Under the pieces are notes generated by a model. That model searched no databases. It was not told where the DNA came from and worked only from the letters and a program-made list of their open reading frames with translations. From NCBI RefSeq assembly GCF_023806635.1, contig NZ_JAMTDQ010000002.1, positions 1 to 42,988 on the forward strand: a stretch of DNA of 42,988 bases, written 5' to 3'. Position 1 is the first letter of the stretch, and the number at the start of each line of letters is the position of its first letter. The stretch is from Accumulibacter sp. (lineage in GTDB: Bacteria > Pseudomonadota > Gammaproteobacteria > Burkholderiales > Rhodocyclaceae). This document shows positions 16,289 to 24,442 of the stretch, one piece after another. Position numbers and translations under genes: made by a program.

Positions 16289-16972
16289 CTAGAGAATCTG
16301 TTGCACCTGGTCGAAACGGATCCGGCCCGCGCCGCTGACGTCCAGTTCAAAACCCTTTGCCGTCCTGACCAAAGCAGATACCGTACCAAGTTGCAACGGT
16401 TCGGCGGCCACCTTGTCGGCACCACGCAGCGCGTTGACGCGGAAGCTGTAATTCCCGGGAGCTACCGGCAGCCCGGCATCGTTCCTGCCATCCCAGGCGA
16501 AACTGAAGCTTCCCGCATCCCTCGCCCCGAGATTCTGGCTCTGCACGACCGTTCCCGCGCCATCGACGATCGTCAGCTTGACTTGGTCGGCGGCTTCGGC
16601 CAGTTGGACACCGGCAACCGCCTGGCCAGCGGCCAGCGACAACCGCGAACCGGCAGTGAGCACGTTGCGGCCCATCAATGACGCGCCCTGCATGGCCTGC
16701 GCATCCTGATAACTGCCCAGGAGTGCCTCCAGGGTGGTGTTCAACTTCTCGATCCCGGTAACGGTGCTGATCTGGGAAACCTGTGTGGTCACCGCGGCGT
16801 TGTCCAGCGGGTTGAGCGGATCCTGGTTCTGCAACTGGGTCACCAGCAGCTTGAGAAAGCGGTTCTGCACTTCCTCGCTGCTGGTCGCCGCCGTGCCACT
16901 GTCGCCCGAGCCCGCATTGAGCGCGGAAAAGATGGTGCTTGCAGCGCTGATTGCCGGAAGAACACTTGCCAT
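16289..16972 (-). CDS. flgD: Flagellar hook cap protein FlgD
   Basis: FlgD is the scaffold that caps the growing hook and is later replaced by FlgK. The 227-aa product has the conserved N-terminal region (VQNRFLKLLVTQLQNQDPLNPLDNAAVTTQVSQISTVTGIEKLN) and a C-terminal part with FlgD Ig-like and tudor-like features, including FSFAWDGRNDAGLPVAPGNYSF and a final NGL-like GAGRIRFDQVQQIL. It lies between flgC and flgE in the canonical order. Confidence 0.96.
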   Translation of the reverse strand: MASVLPAISAASTIFSALNAGSGDSGTAATSSEEVQNRFLKLLVTQLQNQDPLNPLDNAAVTTQVSQISTVTGIEKLNTTLEALLGSYQDAQAMQGASLMGRNVLTAGSRLSLAAGQAVAGVQLAEAADQVKLTIVDGAGTVVQSQNLGARDAGSFSFAWDGRNDAGLPVAPGNYSFRVNALRGADKVAAEPLQLGTVSALVRTAKGFELDVSGAGRIRFDQVQQIL

Positions 16973-17004
16973 GGAACTCTCCTCGACTTGGGGATCGGTG
17001 ATGA

Positions 17005-17409
17005 CTACTGACCAATGCTCAGCGTCTTGAGCAGCAGCTGCTTGGCCGAGTTCATCACCTCGGCATTAGTCTGGTAGGCGCGTGCCGCGGAAATCATGTT
17101 CGTCATCTCGTCGACCACGCTGACGTTCGGCATCTCCACGTAACCCCGGTCGTTCGCCGCCGGGTTGCGCGGGTCATACACCAGGCGGCCCGGGCTGCTG
17201 TCCTCGACGACGCGGGTCACGCGGACACCCTGTGCCGCGGCATCGCCCATCGGCGTCGCGGCAAAGACGACCTGCCTGGCGCGATAGGGTTTGCCATCGG
17301 AACCGATCACGCTTTCCGCGTTGGCCATGTTGCTGGCAACCGCATTGAGGCGGATCGACTGGGCCGTCAAGGCGCTGCCGGCAACGTGGAAGGTGGTGAA
17401 CATGCCCAT
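17005..17409 (-). CDS. flgC: Flagellar proximal rod protein FlgC
   Basis: FlgC is a proximal rod subunit. The 134-aa protein starts MGMFTTFHVAGSALTAQSIRLNAVASNMANAES and ends with the characteristic block PNVSVVDEMTNMISAARAYQTNAEVMNSAKQLLLKTL. The length is the family standard. It begins 2 nt after flgB ends, which implies translational coupling. A second in-frame ATG two codons in (17403) is an alternative start. Confidence 0.96.
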   Translation of the reverse strand: MGMFTTFHVAGSALTAQSIRLNAVASNMANAESVIGSDGKPYRARQVVFAATPMGDAAAQGVRVTRVVEDSSPGRLVYDPRNPAANDRGYVEMPNVSVVDEMTNMISAARAYQTNAEVMNSAKQLLLKTLSIGQ

Positions 17410-17411
17410 GA

Positions 17412-17816
17412 CTATTGCCCCTGCAACGCCGTCATCATGGTCCTGATCTTGCCGGTGATGAAGGTCAGCCCGGCCTCGTAGAAGACGCTGTTCTCGGCGA
17501 GTTGCGCCGCCTCGACATCCATCTCGACCGTATTGCCGTCGGCACTCGGCTGTAGCGGCTGGCGATAGAGCAGCGACAGTGACCGCTCATTCGGCTCGCC
17601 CGCCAAGTGGCGCGGCACGGTCATCACCAGCGGCAGGCTGGCAGCCGGCCTGCCGGCAAGCGCACCAGCGAGTGCGGCGGCGAAGTCGAAATCGCGCGCC
17701 TTGAAGTTCGGCGTATCGGCGTTGGCGATGTTTCCTGCCAACACCTGCTGCCTGCTGGCGCGCAGGCCAAGTGCCTGCTGCTGGAACTGGAGATTGCGCT
17801 CAAGTTTGCTGAGCAT
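17412..17816 (-). CDS. flgB: Flagellar proximal rod protein FlgB
   Basis: FlgB is a proximal rod subunit and the first gene of the rod/hook operon. The start MLSKLERNLQFQQQALGLRASRQQVLAGNIANADTPNFKARD is fixed by homology and by AGGGAG a few bases upstream of the ATG at 17816; the longer open frame upstream is not coding. The C-terminal helix reads NTVEMDVEAAQLAENSVFYEAGLTFITGKIRTM. The 134-aa length is normal. A sigma-54 promoter sits 36-52 bp upstream. Confidence 0.96.
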   Translation of the reverse strand: MLSKLERNLQFQQQALGLRASRQQVLAGNIANADTPNFKARDFDFAAALAGALAGRPAASLPLVMTVPRHLAGEPNERSLSLLYRQPLQPSADGNTVEMDVEAAQLAENSVFYEAGLTFITGKIRTMMTALQGQ

Positions 17817-18144
17817 CGGACGCTCCCTGATCGGTCGGACGTGAATCATCCAAGCAATAGGCGTGCCATGACACCGGAGGACGACGGCGGCGCCAGGTCC
17901 ATTCGCCGCACCCGAAGGCGTCACGGCCACCCGACCTGCCACCGGGCGGCCGGCCTCCGGCGAGGCAGCGCCGTCCGACCCCGGGGTCCAGTCGCCGGCC
18001 AGGCAGCGATCCGCACCACCCGGCGGCCACTCCGGGACCATCCTTGCCGGCGATACGGCAAATATTGCCGCCGGGCACCGGGCAGCAGGCGGCATGCAGC
18101 GCCAATTTCTGTCGACACCCGCAGGATTGAGGCAAAATGGCAGC
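17817..18144. other. Divergent control region between flgB and flgA
   Basis: No gene is supported in this stretch. It contains the sigma-54 promoter of the rod/hook operon (17852-17868, minus strand). I found no convincing promoter in the flgA direction and could not identify binding sites for a FleQ-like activator by eye. Confidence 0.6.
17852..17868 (-). promoter_or_regulatory. Sigma-54 (RpoN) promoter of the flgB operon
   Basis: On the minus strand the sequence is TGGCAC (17868-17863), five bases, then TTGCTT (17857-17852). This matches the RpoN consensus TGGCAC-N5-TTGCW at every defined position with exact -24/-12 spacing. Transcription would start near 17841, about 25 nt before the flgB ATG. 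It implies control by a sigma-54-dependent enhancer-binding protein of the FleQ/FlrC/FlbD kind. Confidence 0.85.
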
Positions 18145-18861
18145 ATGCCTGTACGTCCCGTCGCCAAGCGATATTCCGGCTGGCATTCCCTCGCCGCCGT
18201 CCTCGTCCTTTCGCTGCTTGCTCTGACGAGCAGGGTAGCCGGCGCGCAGACCGCGCTGTCGGCCGCACTCAGCGACTATCTGCAGACACAGACCGCCGGC
18301 CTGCCGGGAACGGTAAGCGTGCAGATCGGCCGACTTGATCGGCACGCCCGGCTCACGGCCTGCGACGCATTCGAACCATTCGTGCCGCCGGGAAGCCGCC
18401 TGTGGGGGAACACCACGGTAGGCGTGCGTTGCCTCGGCCCGGGCCGGTGGACGGTGTACGTGCCGGTACAGATCCGGATTGCCGGCAGCTACCTCGTCGC
18501 GGCACGGCAGCTCGGACCCGGGCAGCAGATCGGCGTTGCCGACCTGCTGCCGCAGAGCGGTGATCTCGGTGCGCTTCCCGCCAGTGTTCTGACCGACCCG
18601 GCGCAGGCAATCGGCAAGACGACGCGACAAGGTATCGCTGCCGGCCAACCGCTGCGCAGCGAGTTGCTCAGCGCTGCCTGGGTGGTGCAACAGGGACAGA
18701 GCGTGAAACTGCTTTCGAGCGGCGCGGGATTCAGCGTAAGCAATGAGGGAAAGGCCCTGAACAACGCCGGAGAGGGTCAGGTCGCGCAAGTGCGAACGGC
18801 CTCCGGACAAGTCGTCAGCGGCATCGCCCGGCGCGGCGGCATCGTCGAGGTAAGTTACTGA
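18145..18861 (+). CDS. flgA: P-ring assembly chaperone FlgA
   Basis: FlgA is a periplasmic chaperone needed for FlgI to assemble the P ring. The chosen start MPVRPVAKRYSGW begins a signal peptide with core SLAAVLVLSLLALT and cleavage near VAGAQT. The mature protein carries ITACD-like TACDAFEPFVPPG, a SAF-type domain (YLVAARQLGPGQQIGVADLLPQ) and the conserved C-terminus AGEGQVAQVRTASGQVVSGIARRGGIVEV. From 18145 it has 238 aa, close to family length. An upstream ATG at 18094 would put extra residues before the signal peptide. The gene is divergent from flgB, the usual arrangement. Confidence 0.93.
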   Translation: MPVRPVAKRYSGWHSLAAVLVLSLLALTSRVAGAQTALSAALSDYLQTQTAGLPGTVSVQIGRLDRHARLTACDAFEPFVPPGSRLWGNTTVGVRCLGPGRWTVYVPVQIRIAGSYLVAARQLGPGQQIGVADLLPQSGDLGALPASVLTDPAQAIGKTTRQGIAAGQPLRSELLSAAWVVQQGQSVKLLSSGAGFSVSNEGKALNNAGEGQVAQVRTASGQVVSGIARRGGIVEVSY

Positions 18862-18911
18862 TCGGCAGGCGATCAGCAGGCGAAGCGCGCTTTGATGCGA
18901 ACAAAAAGTGC

Positions 18912-18938
18912 TAAAGTTCCATCGCCGTCCGCCGATTA
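18912..18938 (+). promoter_or_regulatory. Sigma-28 (FliA) promoter of flgM
   Basis: TAAAGTTC (18912-18919), an 11-bp spacer and GCCGATTA (18931-18938) match the FliA consensus TAAAGTTT-N11-GCCGATAA at 14 of 16 positions with exact spacing. Transcription would start near 18945, about 28 nt before the flgM GTG. This lets FliA drive production of its own inhibitor, a known feedback. Confidence 0.9.
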
Positions 18939-18972
18939 GTGAGTTGAGGACAACCGTTCAAGGGGCGTCACC

Positions 18973-19254
18973 GTGAAGATCGACAGCACAACCAACTCCG
19001 CCACCCCAGTTGGCGAAACGCGCAGCCGCACGACCATCGCGAAATCGGCGACGACTGCCGCCAGCGAGGTTCACTTGAGCGAACTGGCGGCAGGACTGCA
19101 GGCCAGTGGCGATGTGGAGCCCTTCGATTCCGCTCGCGTGGCGGAAATCAGACAGGCAATCGCCAACGGGCGTTTCACGATCAATGCCGAAGCGATTGCC
19201 GAGCGGCTGATCGCCTCCGCCAGTGACCTGGTGGCGGCACAGCGGCGATCCTGA
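18973..19254 (+). CDS. flgM: Anti-sigma-28 factor FlgM
   Basis: FlgM binds FliA and blocks late flagellar transcription until it is exported through the completed hook-basal body. The 93-aa protein starts MKIDSTTNSATPV from a GTG preceded by AAGGGG. Its N-terminal half is Ser/Thr/Ala-rich and probably disordered, as known for FlgM. The C-terminal half has the conserved FliA-binding region (FDSARVAEIRQAIANGRFTINAEAIAERLI). It is the first gene of a flgMN pair and has its own sigma-28 promoter. Confidence 0.93.
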   Translation: MKIDSTTNSATPVGETRSRTTIAKSATTAASEVHLSELAAGLQASGDVEPFDSARVAEIRQAIANGRFTINAEAIAERLIASASDLVAAQRRS

Positions 19255-19279
19255 TCACCAACGCCGCCCGTAACTGCCT

Positions 19280-19747
19280 GTGGTGACGACCCTGCGACGA
19301 TTGTTGGAAGACGAAGTCGTCGTCCTCCGCAGCTTCGTCGGCCTGCTCGAACGCGAGCAGAGGATGCTGGTCGAAGGCAACGTTGACGGCCTGCCCGACC
19401 TGTTGCTCGACAAGAACGAACTCACTGCCCGCTTGGCGGCTATCGCCGAGCAGCGCCGCGCCGACCTCGCTGGAGAGGGCTTGAGCGCGGACCGCGAGGG
19501 CATTGCCGCTTGGTTTGCTGCCCACCCGGGCGAACAGGAGGCGCGCGCATCCTGGGCCGAGTTGCTGCCTCTGGCCAGACAGGCGCGCGAACTGAATCGG
19601 CTGAATGGCGAAGTGATCCATCTGCGCATGCAGAGCAACACGCTGGCGATCGAAGCGCTCGTCGGCACTACGGGTGCTCTGGGTCTGTACGGCCCCGATG
19701 GTCAGAGCCGACCGGCCGGCGTTGGCCGCATCAGCGACAGCGCCTAG
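19280..19747 (+). CDS. flgN: Flagellar export chaperone FlgN
   Basis: FlgN is a cytoplasmic chaperone that keeps FlgK and FlgL soluble and delivers them to the export gate. The 155-aa protein is almost all helical: LRRLLEDEVVVLRSFVGLLEREQRMLVEGNVDGLPDLLLDKNELTARLAAI, then a second set of helices ending LNRLNGEVIHLRMQSNTLAIEALVG. It begins at a GTG 25 nt after flgM. No hydrophobic segments are present. Identification rests on helix pattern, length and gene order, all of which agree. Confidence 0.88.
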   Translation: MVTTLRRLLEDEVVVLRSFVGLLEREQRMLVEGNVDGLPDLLLDKNELTARLAAIAEQRRADLAGEGLSADREGIAAWFAAHPGEQEARASWAELLPLARQARELNRLNGEVIHLRMQSNTLAIEALVGTTGALGLYGPDGQSRPAGVGRISDSA

Positions 19748-19800
19748 CGGCGTGTCGGACCAGGGCGATCGCCGCCAGTCGAGGGGGAGAGCGAGGGTAG

Positions 19801-19856
19801 TCCTTCACCATCGCGGAGTGCACAGGGGCCCCATGTGACGACAAGTCTGTGAAGGA
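19801..19856. terminator. Possible bidirectional terminator between flgN and motD
   Basis: TCCTTCAC (19801-19808) is exactly complementary to GTGAAGGA (19849-19856), enclosing a palindromic GGGGCCCC. It lies in the 161-bp space between the convergent flgN and motD genes. No T tract follows on either strand, so if it is a terminator it is not of the classical type. Confidence 0.3.
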
Positions 19857-19908
19857 TGGACCGCCATTCGCACTGGCGCAGCCGCCCGTTCACACATCCG
19901 GCCGGCTG

Positions 19909-20727
19909 CTAGCGTACCGTGGTATGGCTTGCCGTTGGCGCGGCCGGGAACGATCTGCCCGCCCCCTGCAGATCGAGTTCGGTACTCTTTTCCGGAATCG
20001 TCGAATCGATCAGAATCGTCACGCGACGATTCCGCGCCCGCCCATCGGCCAGGAGATTGGGCTCGACCGGACGCGTGTCGGCATAGCCGATTGCGGTCAA
20101 CCTGTCGGCAGCGATGCCGGCATCGGCGAACAGCCGTAGAACCGTGGTCGCGCGTACGGCCGACAGCTCCCAGTTGGAGGGGAACTGCGTGTTGCTGATC
20201 GGCATGTTGTCCGTGTGTCCCTCGATCGTGATCGGGAAATCTGCCGCCACGAGAACCTCGGCCACGGACAGCATCGCCTTGGCCAGTGGGGGTTTGAGGA
20301 GTGCCTGTCCCGGCGAGAAGAGTATGCTGTCATTGATCTCGATGCTCACTCCGCGGCTCGTTTCGAGCACCCGCACCTTGCCCTGTTCGACGAGGGGCGC
20401 CATGACATCGAGGATGTTCTTCGCCACCTGACGCATCTTCTCCCGCTCCTTCTGTCGCATGCCCTCCGATGCCTTGCTCGCAAGCGGCGTGGCGACTGCC
20501 GGTGACGGTGTGGGCATCACTGTCGGCGTCTGCCCGACGCTATTGACCGGCGCATTGCGGAAGGCGACGACCATCGAGTTGCTGAGAATCCGGTACTTGC
20601 CCTCGTTGACCGAGGAAAGGGCATACATGACGACGAAGAAGGCAAAGAGCAGGGTGATGAAATCAGCGTAGGAAACGAGCCAGCGCTCGTGATTGTCGTG
20701 CTCCTCCTCATGCCGTCTGCGTGCCAT
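19909..20727 (-). CDS. motD: Flagellar stator protein MotD (MotB-type)
   Basis: This protein anchors the stator to peptidoglycan and forms the ion channel with MotC. The start MARRRHEEEHDNHERW (20727) is chosen because it gives the usual short cytoplasmic N-terminus four bases after motC. One membrane helix follows (YADFITLLFAFFVVMYALS), with the essential channel aspartate at residue 22. The C-terminal OmpA-like peptidoglycan-binding domain carries IEGHTDNMPISNTQFPSNWELSAVRAT and ends with RARNRRVTILID. It has 272 aa. I call it MotD, not MotB, because it pairs with a MotC-like partner next to fliA and flhFG, as in pseudomonads. The coupling ion cannot be told from the sequence with certainty. 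Confidence 0.88.
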   Translation of the reverse strand: MARRRHEEEHDNHERWLVSYADFITLLFAFFVVMYALSSVNEGKYRILSNSMVVAFRNAPVNSVGQTPTVMPTPSPAVATPLASKASEGMRQKEREKMRQVAKNILDVMAPLVEQGKVRVLETSRGVSIEINDSILFSPGQALLKPPLAKAMLSVAEVLVAADFPITIEGHTDNMPISNTQFPSNWELSAVRATTVLRLFADAGIAADRLTAIGYADTRPVEPNLLADGRARNRRVTILIDSTIPEKSTELDLQGAGRSFPAAPTASHTTVR

Positions 20728-20731
20728 CGCG

Positions 20732-21472
20732 TCAGAAGATGTAGGCGCGCAAGCGGCTCTCGATGATCCGCGGGTTGTCGCCGTTGGCGATCCCGACGAG
20801 ACCGGCAACGATCATCTCGCGCTGCACCACCAGCCGACTGATGTGTGCCTTCAGCCGATTGGCAATCGGCAGGTACACCAGGTTGGCGAGGCCCACACCA
20901 TAGATCGTCGCGACGAACGCGACCGCGATGCCGGCACCAAGCTTGGAAGGATCCGAGAGGTTTTCCATGACGTGGATCAGGCCGAGTACGGCGCCAAGAA
21001 TGCCGATCGTCGGCGAGTAACCGCCGGCTGCCTCCCATATGCGTGCAGCCAGCTTCATCTCCTGCTCGTAGGTCGTGATCTCGACCTCCATCACCTCGCG
21101 CAAGCGCTCCGGCTCGGCGCCATCGACGAGAAGCTGCAGACCCTTGCGAACGAAGTCGTCCTTCAATTCGCTCACCACCGCGTCGAGCGCCAGCAGGCCC
21201 TCACGCCGCGAAACCTGGCTCCAGCCGGTGACCTGCTGAATCACCTGCAGGTGGTTGACCACCGGTGGGTACAGAATCCATTTGATCATGCGCATGCCGC
21301 GCAGAAAGGTGGCATGGGGGCTCTGCAGCATGACCGCCCCCAGTGTGCCACCGACGACGATCAGCATTGCCGTCGGCTGCGCCAGCGAGCCGACATGTCC
21401 ACCCTCGAGGATCTGGCCGACGACGATGGCCAGCACACCGATCAGCAGGCCGGCGATGCTTCCCCTATCCAT
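20732..21472 (-). CDS. motC: Flagellar stator protein MotC (MotA-type)
   Basis: MotC is the four-helix stator subunit that transmits torque to the rotor. The 246-aa protein starts MDRGSIAGLLIGVLAIVVGQILEGGH, typical of the shorter MotC/PomA group. It has a large cytoplasmic loop (from about residue 70) with charged residues, then GYSPTIGILGAVLGLIHVMENL and GVGLANLVYLPIANRLK as helices three and four. The proline in GYSPTIG is the conserved channel-proximal proline. Its ATG overlaps the end of fliA by 8 nt, and motD starts 4 nt downstream. Confidence 0.9.
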   Translation of the reverse strand: MDRGSIAGLLIGVLAIVVGQILEGGHVGSLAQPTAMLIVVGGTLGAVMLQSPHATFLRGMRMIKWILYPPVVNHLQVIQQVTGWSQVSRREGLLALDAVVSELKDDFVRKGLQLLVDGAEPERLREVMEVEITTYEQEMKLAARIWEAAGGYSPTIGILGAVLGLIHVMENLSDPSKLGAGIAVAFVATIYGVGLANLVYLPIANRLKAHISRLVVQREMIVAGLVGIANGDNPRIIESRLRAYIF

Positions 21473-22214
21473 GACGTTCCGCCCGCGCCCGGGCGTTGCG
21501 CGTGCCGCCGCCGAACAGTCGGCTGCGCAGCCGCAGGACCGCCTGACTGTGCAACTGGCAAACGCGGGACTCGCTCACCCCCATGACCTCACCGATCTCT
21601 CGCAGGTTGAGGTCCTGCTCGTAGTATAGCGCCATCATCAGTTGTTCACGTTCGGGCAACGATCCGATCGCCTGCACCAGTCGCCGGCGCAGGTCCTCGT
21701 CGGCGACCAGTTGGGCGGGGTCGGCGCTTGCATCGACCAGGTGACCCTCGAGGAAGTCCTCGCCACGCTCGGCAACGACGTCCTCGATGTACACCAGTTG
21801 ATGCCCGCGCACCTCCTGCAACATTTCCTGGTAGTCGGCAAGCGTCATGCCGAGGGAATCGGCAAGTTCACTCTCCGTCGGCACGCGCCCGCTCGCCTGC
21901 TCGAGCTGGGCGATCGCCGCCTCGATGCGCCGACAGTTGCGGCGCAGGCTGCGCGGCAACCAGTCGTTTTCCCGCAAGCCGTCGAGCATTGCGCCGCGCA
22001 CCCGCTGCGCGGCATAGGCCTCGAATTGGGCACCGACTCCGGCCTCGAAACGCCCCAGGGCATCAAGCAGGCCGAGCATGCCGTTCTGCACGAGGTCATC
22101 GATCTGCACGCTCGCCGGCAGCCGTGCCATCAGATGGCAGGCAATACGCTTGACCAGCGGCGCGAAGCGCTGGACAAGCTGATCCTTGTTGAGCTGGCCA
22201 GCAGCGTTGTACAT
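21465..22214 (-). CDS. fliA: Flagellar sigma factor FliA (sigma-28)
   Basis: FliA directs RNA polymerase to late flagellar and chemotaxis promoters. The 249-aa protein shows region 2 (IDDLVQNGMLGLLDALGRFE, FEAYAAQRVRGAMLDGLRENDW), region 3 (GRVPTESELADSLGM) and region 4 (SLPEREQLMMALYYEQDLNLREIGEVMGVSESRVCQLHSQAVLRL). Length and spacing of regions are normal. The start MYNAAGQLNKDQLV fits the family. Its anti-sigma factor FlgM is encoded at 18973, and matching promoters lie before flgK, flgM and the mcp gene in this window. Confidence 0.96.
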   Translation of the reverse strand: MYNAAGQLNKDQLVQRFAPLVKRIACHLMARLPASVQIDDLVQNGMLGLLDALGRFEAGVGAQFEAYAAQRVRGAMLDGLRENDWLPRSLRRNCRRIEAAIAQLEQASGRVPTESELADSLGMTLADYQEMLQEVRGHQLVYIEDVVAERGEDFLEGHLVDASADPAQLVADEDLRRRLVQAIGSLPEREQLMMALYYEQDLNLREIGEVMGVSESRVCQLHSQAVLRLRSRLFGGGTRNARARAERHG

Positions 22215-22233
22215 GCGTCCTGGGGGGGAGCTA

Positions 22234-23118
22234 TCAGGCGTAGATAGCCGTTGCGTGAATGCGTTGGCTCAAGTGTAGCAGCAGTTGCACGAAATGTTCG
22301 AGCCCCCCTCGCTCATCGCTTCCGAGCGGCCACTCCAGAATCTGCTCCGCGAGCATGCGATAGGCGCGTGCCGCTGGTGCCTCCGGAAACAGTACGGCCA
22401 CCGGCTGGCAGAGCCTCGAAGCCTGCCGCAGCTGTCCATCGAGCGGCACCCAGCCGGCGTACTCGAGACGCGCCAGCCGGCGGCTGTCGGTGACGCGCGC
22501 CATGTTGTCATGGATCGCCAGCGCCTCGACCTCGCTTCGCACCCGGTTGAGCAGGATGCGGAAACGCCTGTGTGCATACCCCAGGCTGACCTTCTTGATC
22601 AGTGCGTAAGCCTCGGTGATGGCGCCAACCTCTGCCGCGACGACGACCACTGTCTCCTGCGCCGCGAGCCCAAGCGGGGAGAAGCCCAACGGGTGGTCGA
22701 GGGAGGTATCTACGAGCACGACGTCGACCGGCGGGAGGAGTTCGGCCAGGCATGCAACCAGGGTTCGCTGCTCGCGCTCCCCCAGTGAGCCGAGTTGGCC
22801 GACGACCCGGGCCACCGGCAAGACACGGATTCCCGGCGCAACCTGGACCAACACATCCTCGAGTCGCTTCTCGTGACTGATCACCTGTTGCAGATCATTG
22901 GCGACGAAAGCGCCGAAAAACGAGGCGACACCGGCGCCGGGGTGTTCGTCAATCACCAGGACTTCCCTGCCAACGCGCGCCAGGGACGCCGCCAGGTTGG
23001 CCACCGCAGTGCTTTGGCCGACACCCGCACCACCAGCCGTGAAGCTGATGCTGCGCAACTGCGGGCGGCCGAGAAGTCGGCGCAACCCAGTGGCCTGATC
23101 CCCGCGAAAATCAGCCAC
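22234..23118 (-). CDS. flhG: FlhG/FleN-like flagellar number regulator, degenerate ATPase site
   Basis: FlhG is a MinD-type ATPase that limits flagellar number and acts with FlhF at the pole. I start at the GTG at 23118 because GGAGG lies 5 nt upstream and it overlaps flhF by 8 nt; this gives 294 aa, MADFRGDQATGLRRLLG. The fold is recognisable (residues 22-45, VLVIDEHPG, VDVVLVDTSL, VVVVAAEVGAITEAYALIKKV). The nucleotide site is not canonical: the deviant Walker A motif reads GAGVGQST, so both lysines of the KGGVGKT pattern are replaced (Gly30 and Gln35). The catalytic aspartate position of the VIDxD motif is His59. ATP binding or hydrolysis may therefore be lost or altered. Gene order flhA-flhF-flhG-fliA supports the identity. 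Confidence 0.86.
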   Translation of the reverse strand: MADFRGDQATGLRRLLGRPQLRSISFTAGGAGVGQSTAVANLAASLARVGREVLVIDEHPGAGVASFFGAFVANDLQQVISHEKRLEDVLVQVAPGIRVLPVARVVGQLGSLGEREQRTLVACLAELLPPVDVVLVDTSLDHPLGFSPLGLAAQETVVVVAAEVGAITEAYALIKKVSLGYAHRRFRILLNRVRSEVEALAIHDNMARVTDSRRLARLEYAGWVPLDGQLRQASRLCQPVAVLFPEAPAARAYRMLAEQILEWPLGSDERGGLEHFVQLLLHLSQRIHATAIYA

Positions 23119-24442
23119 GCTGTCCTCCGACAGACAACATGCCTTCACTGCCGGCGGCCATCATCAGTCCTGGTTCGACTCCGGCAAGCCGATGCGGCGA
23201 GAATTCGGGCAGGTCCTTGAAGGCGCGATGCAAGAGGTATGGTCGATTCGGCAGGTGCAGGTCTTCCGGGACACGCTGGCCATTGGACACGTAGTACAGC
23301 CGCAACTCGTGGCGAATGACCACATCGAGAGACGAAGCCAGGCTGGCTGCCTCATCGACCTTGGTCAGCACGCAACCCGCAAGCCCAAGCCCGCTGTAGG
23401 CACGCACGACATCGTCGAGGGTATCGCCGCGACCGGTTGCCGCCAGCAGGAGCAACGATCTGACGTCGCTGTCGCGAAACATCGCCACCTGCTCGCCGAC
23501 CATCCGATCTCTCTGGCTCATGCCCATGGTGTCGATCAGCACCATGTGGGTATGCCGCAGATCATGCAGTGTCGCCCGCAGGTCCTTGGCGTCCCGCGCC
23601 AGGTGGACCGGTACACCGAGGATGCGCCCGTAGATGCGCAACTGCTCGTGCGCCCCGATGCGATAGCCGTCCGTCGTCACCAGCGCAAGCTTGCGCGCTC
23701 CATGCCGCAGGACACAGCGCGCCGCCAGCTTGGCGGCGGTCGTCGTCTTGCCGACCCCCGTCGGTCCGACCAGGGCATAGATTCCCCCTTGGTCGACAAT
23801 GTCCCTCTCGCCGTCGATGGTCAGCATGGCGCGCTCCGCGCGCCCGCGCACCCAGGCCAAAGCCTGCGCCGCGTCGAGATCGCGCGGCAATTCGGCCAGC
23901 AGCTCGCGAGCGAACCGCGGCGAGAAGCCGGCGTCGAGCATCTGCCGCAGGATCTCGGTCTTCACCGGCTCCGACCGCGCCCCCTCGCCCCAGGCGAAAC
24001 CAGCCAGCTGTTGTTCGACGATGCGGCGCAGGGAGCGAATCTCGTCCATCACCGCCGCTGGCACGACCGCGGCTCCGGCAGCAGGGGAATCGTCGCCCTC
24101 GCCCGGTGGCGGCGACGCAGCCGACGGCGGTGCGGTGGCTTCCAACCGGGTGCCCACTTGGGCACGCGGGACTGTTGCCGTGACACGTGCGGCTGCCCGA
24201 CCATCGGCGCGGCCCCGCTCGCGGGCAGTCACCGCCGTCACGTCGGCGATACCGCCATCCGGACGCCGCGGCTCGCGGGAGGGCGGCACGATCATCTCCA
24301 TGTCGCTGGCTGCGACCGCCATGATCTCGACGCCGCCCGGAATCCCACGATTGGAAAGGATGATCGCGTCCGGCCCGAGGGTCTCCCTGACCTTTCGCAA
24401 GGCGTCGCGCGCTGTCGCGGCGATGAATTTCCTGACGTTCAT
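23111..24442 (-). CDS. flhF: Flagellar SRP-type GTPase FlhF
   Basis: FlhF is an SRP-family GTPase that recruits early flagellar proteins to the cell pole. The 443-aa protein has the N-terminal basic B domain (MNVRKFIAATARDALRKVRETLGPDAIILSNR), a low-complexity linker of about 100 residues, an N domain and the G domain. GTPase motifs are visible: G1 LVGPTGVGKTTTAAKLA, TTDGYRIGAHEQLRIYG, G3 DTMGMSQRD and G4 TKVDEA. The usual DTAGMSQRD is DTMGMSQRD here, a small change. Its ATG overlaps the flhA stop by four bases. Confidence 0.95.
   Translation of the reverse strand: MNVRKFIAATARDALRKVRETLGPDAIILSNRGIPGGVEIMAVAASDMEMIVPPSREPRRPDGGIADVTAVTARERGRADGRAAARVTATVPRAQVGTRLEATAPPSAASPPPGEGDDSPAAGAAVVPAAVMDEIRSLRRIVEQQLAGFAWGEGARSEPVKTEILRQMLDAGFSPRFARELLAELPRDLDAAQALAWVRGRAERAMLTIDGERDIVDQGGIYALVGPTGVGKTTTAAKLAARCVLRHGARKLALVTTDGYRIGAHEQLRIYGRILGVPVHLARDAKDLRATLHDLRHTHMVLIDTMGMSQRDRMVGEQVAMFRDSDVRSLLLLAATGRGDTLDDVVRAYSGLGLAGCVLTKVDEAASLASSLDVVIRHELRLYYVSNGQRVPEDLHLPNRPYLLHRAFKDLPEFSPHRLAGVEPGLMMAAGSEGMLSVGGQRG

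Noticed and set aside
19880-19900. CCGTTCACAC-like sequence between flgN and motD as a second copy of the 3265-3369 repeat
   Set aside because: Only about nine bases match (CGTTCACAC) and the surrounding sequence and inverted partner are absent.
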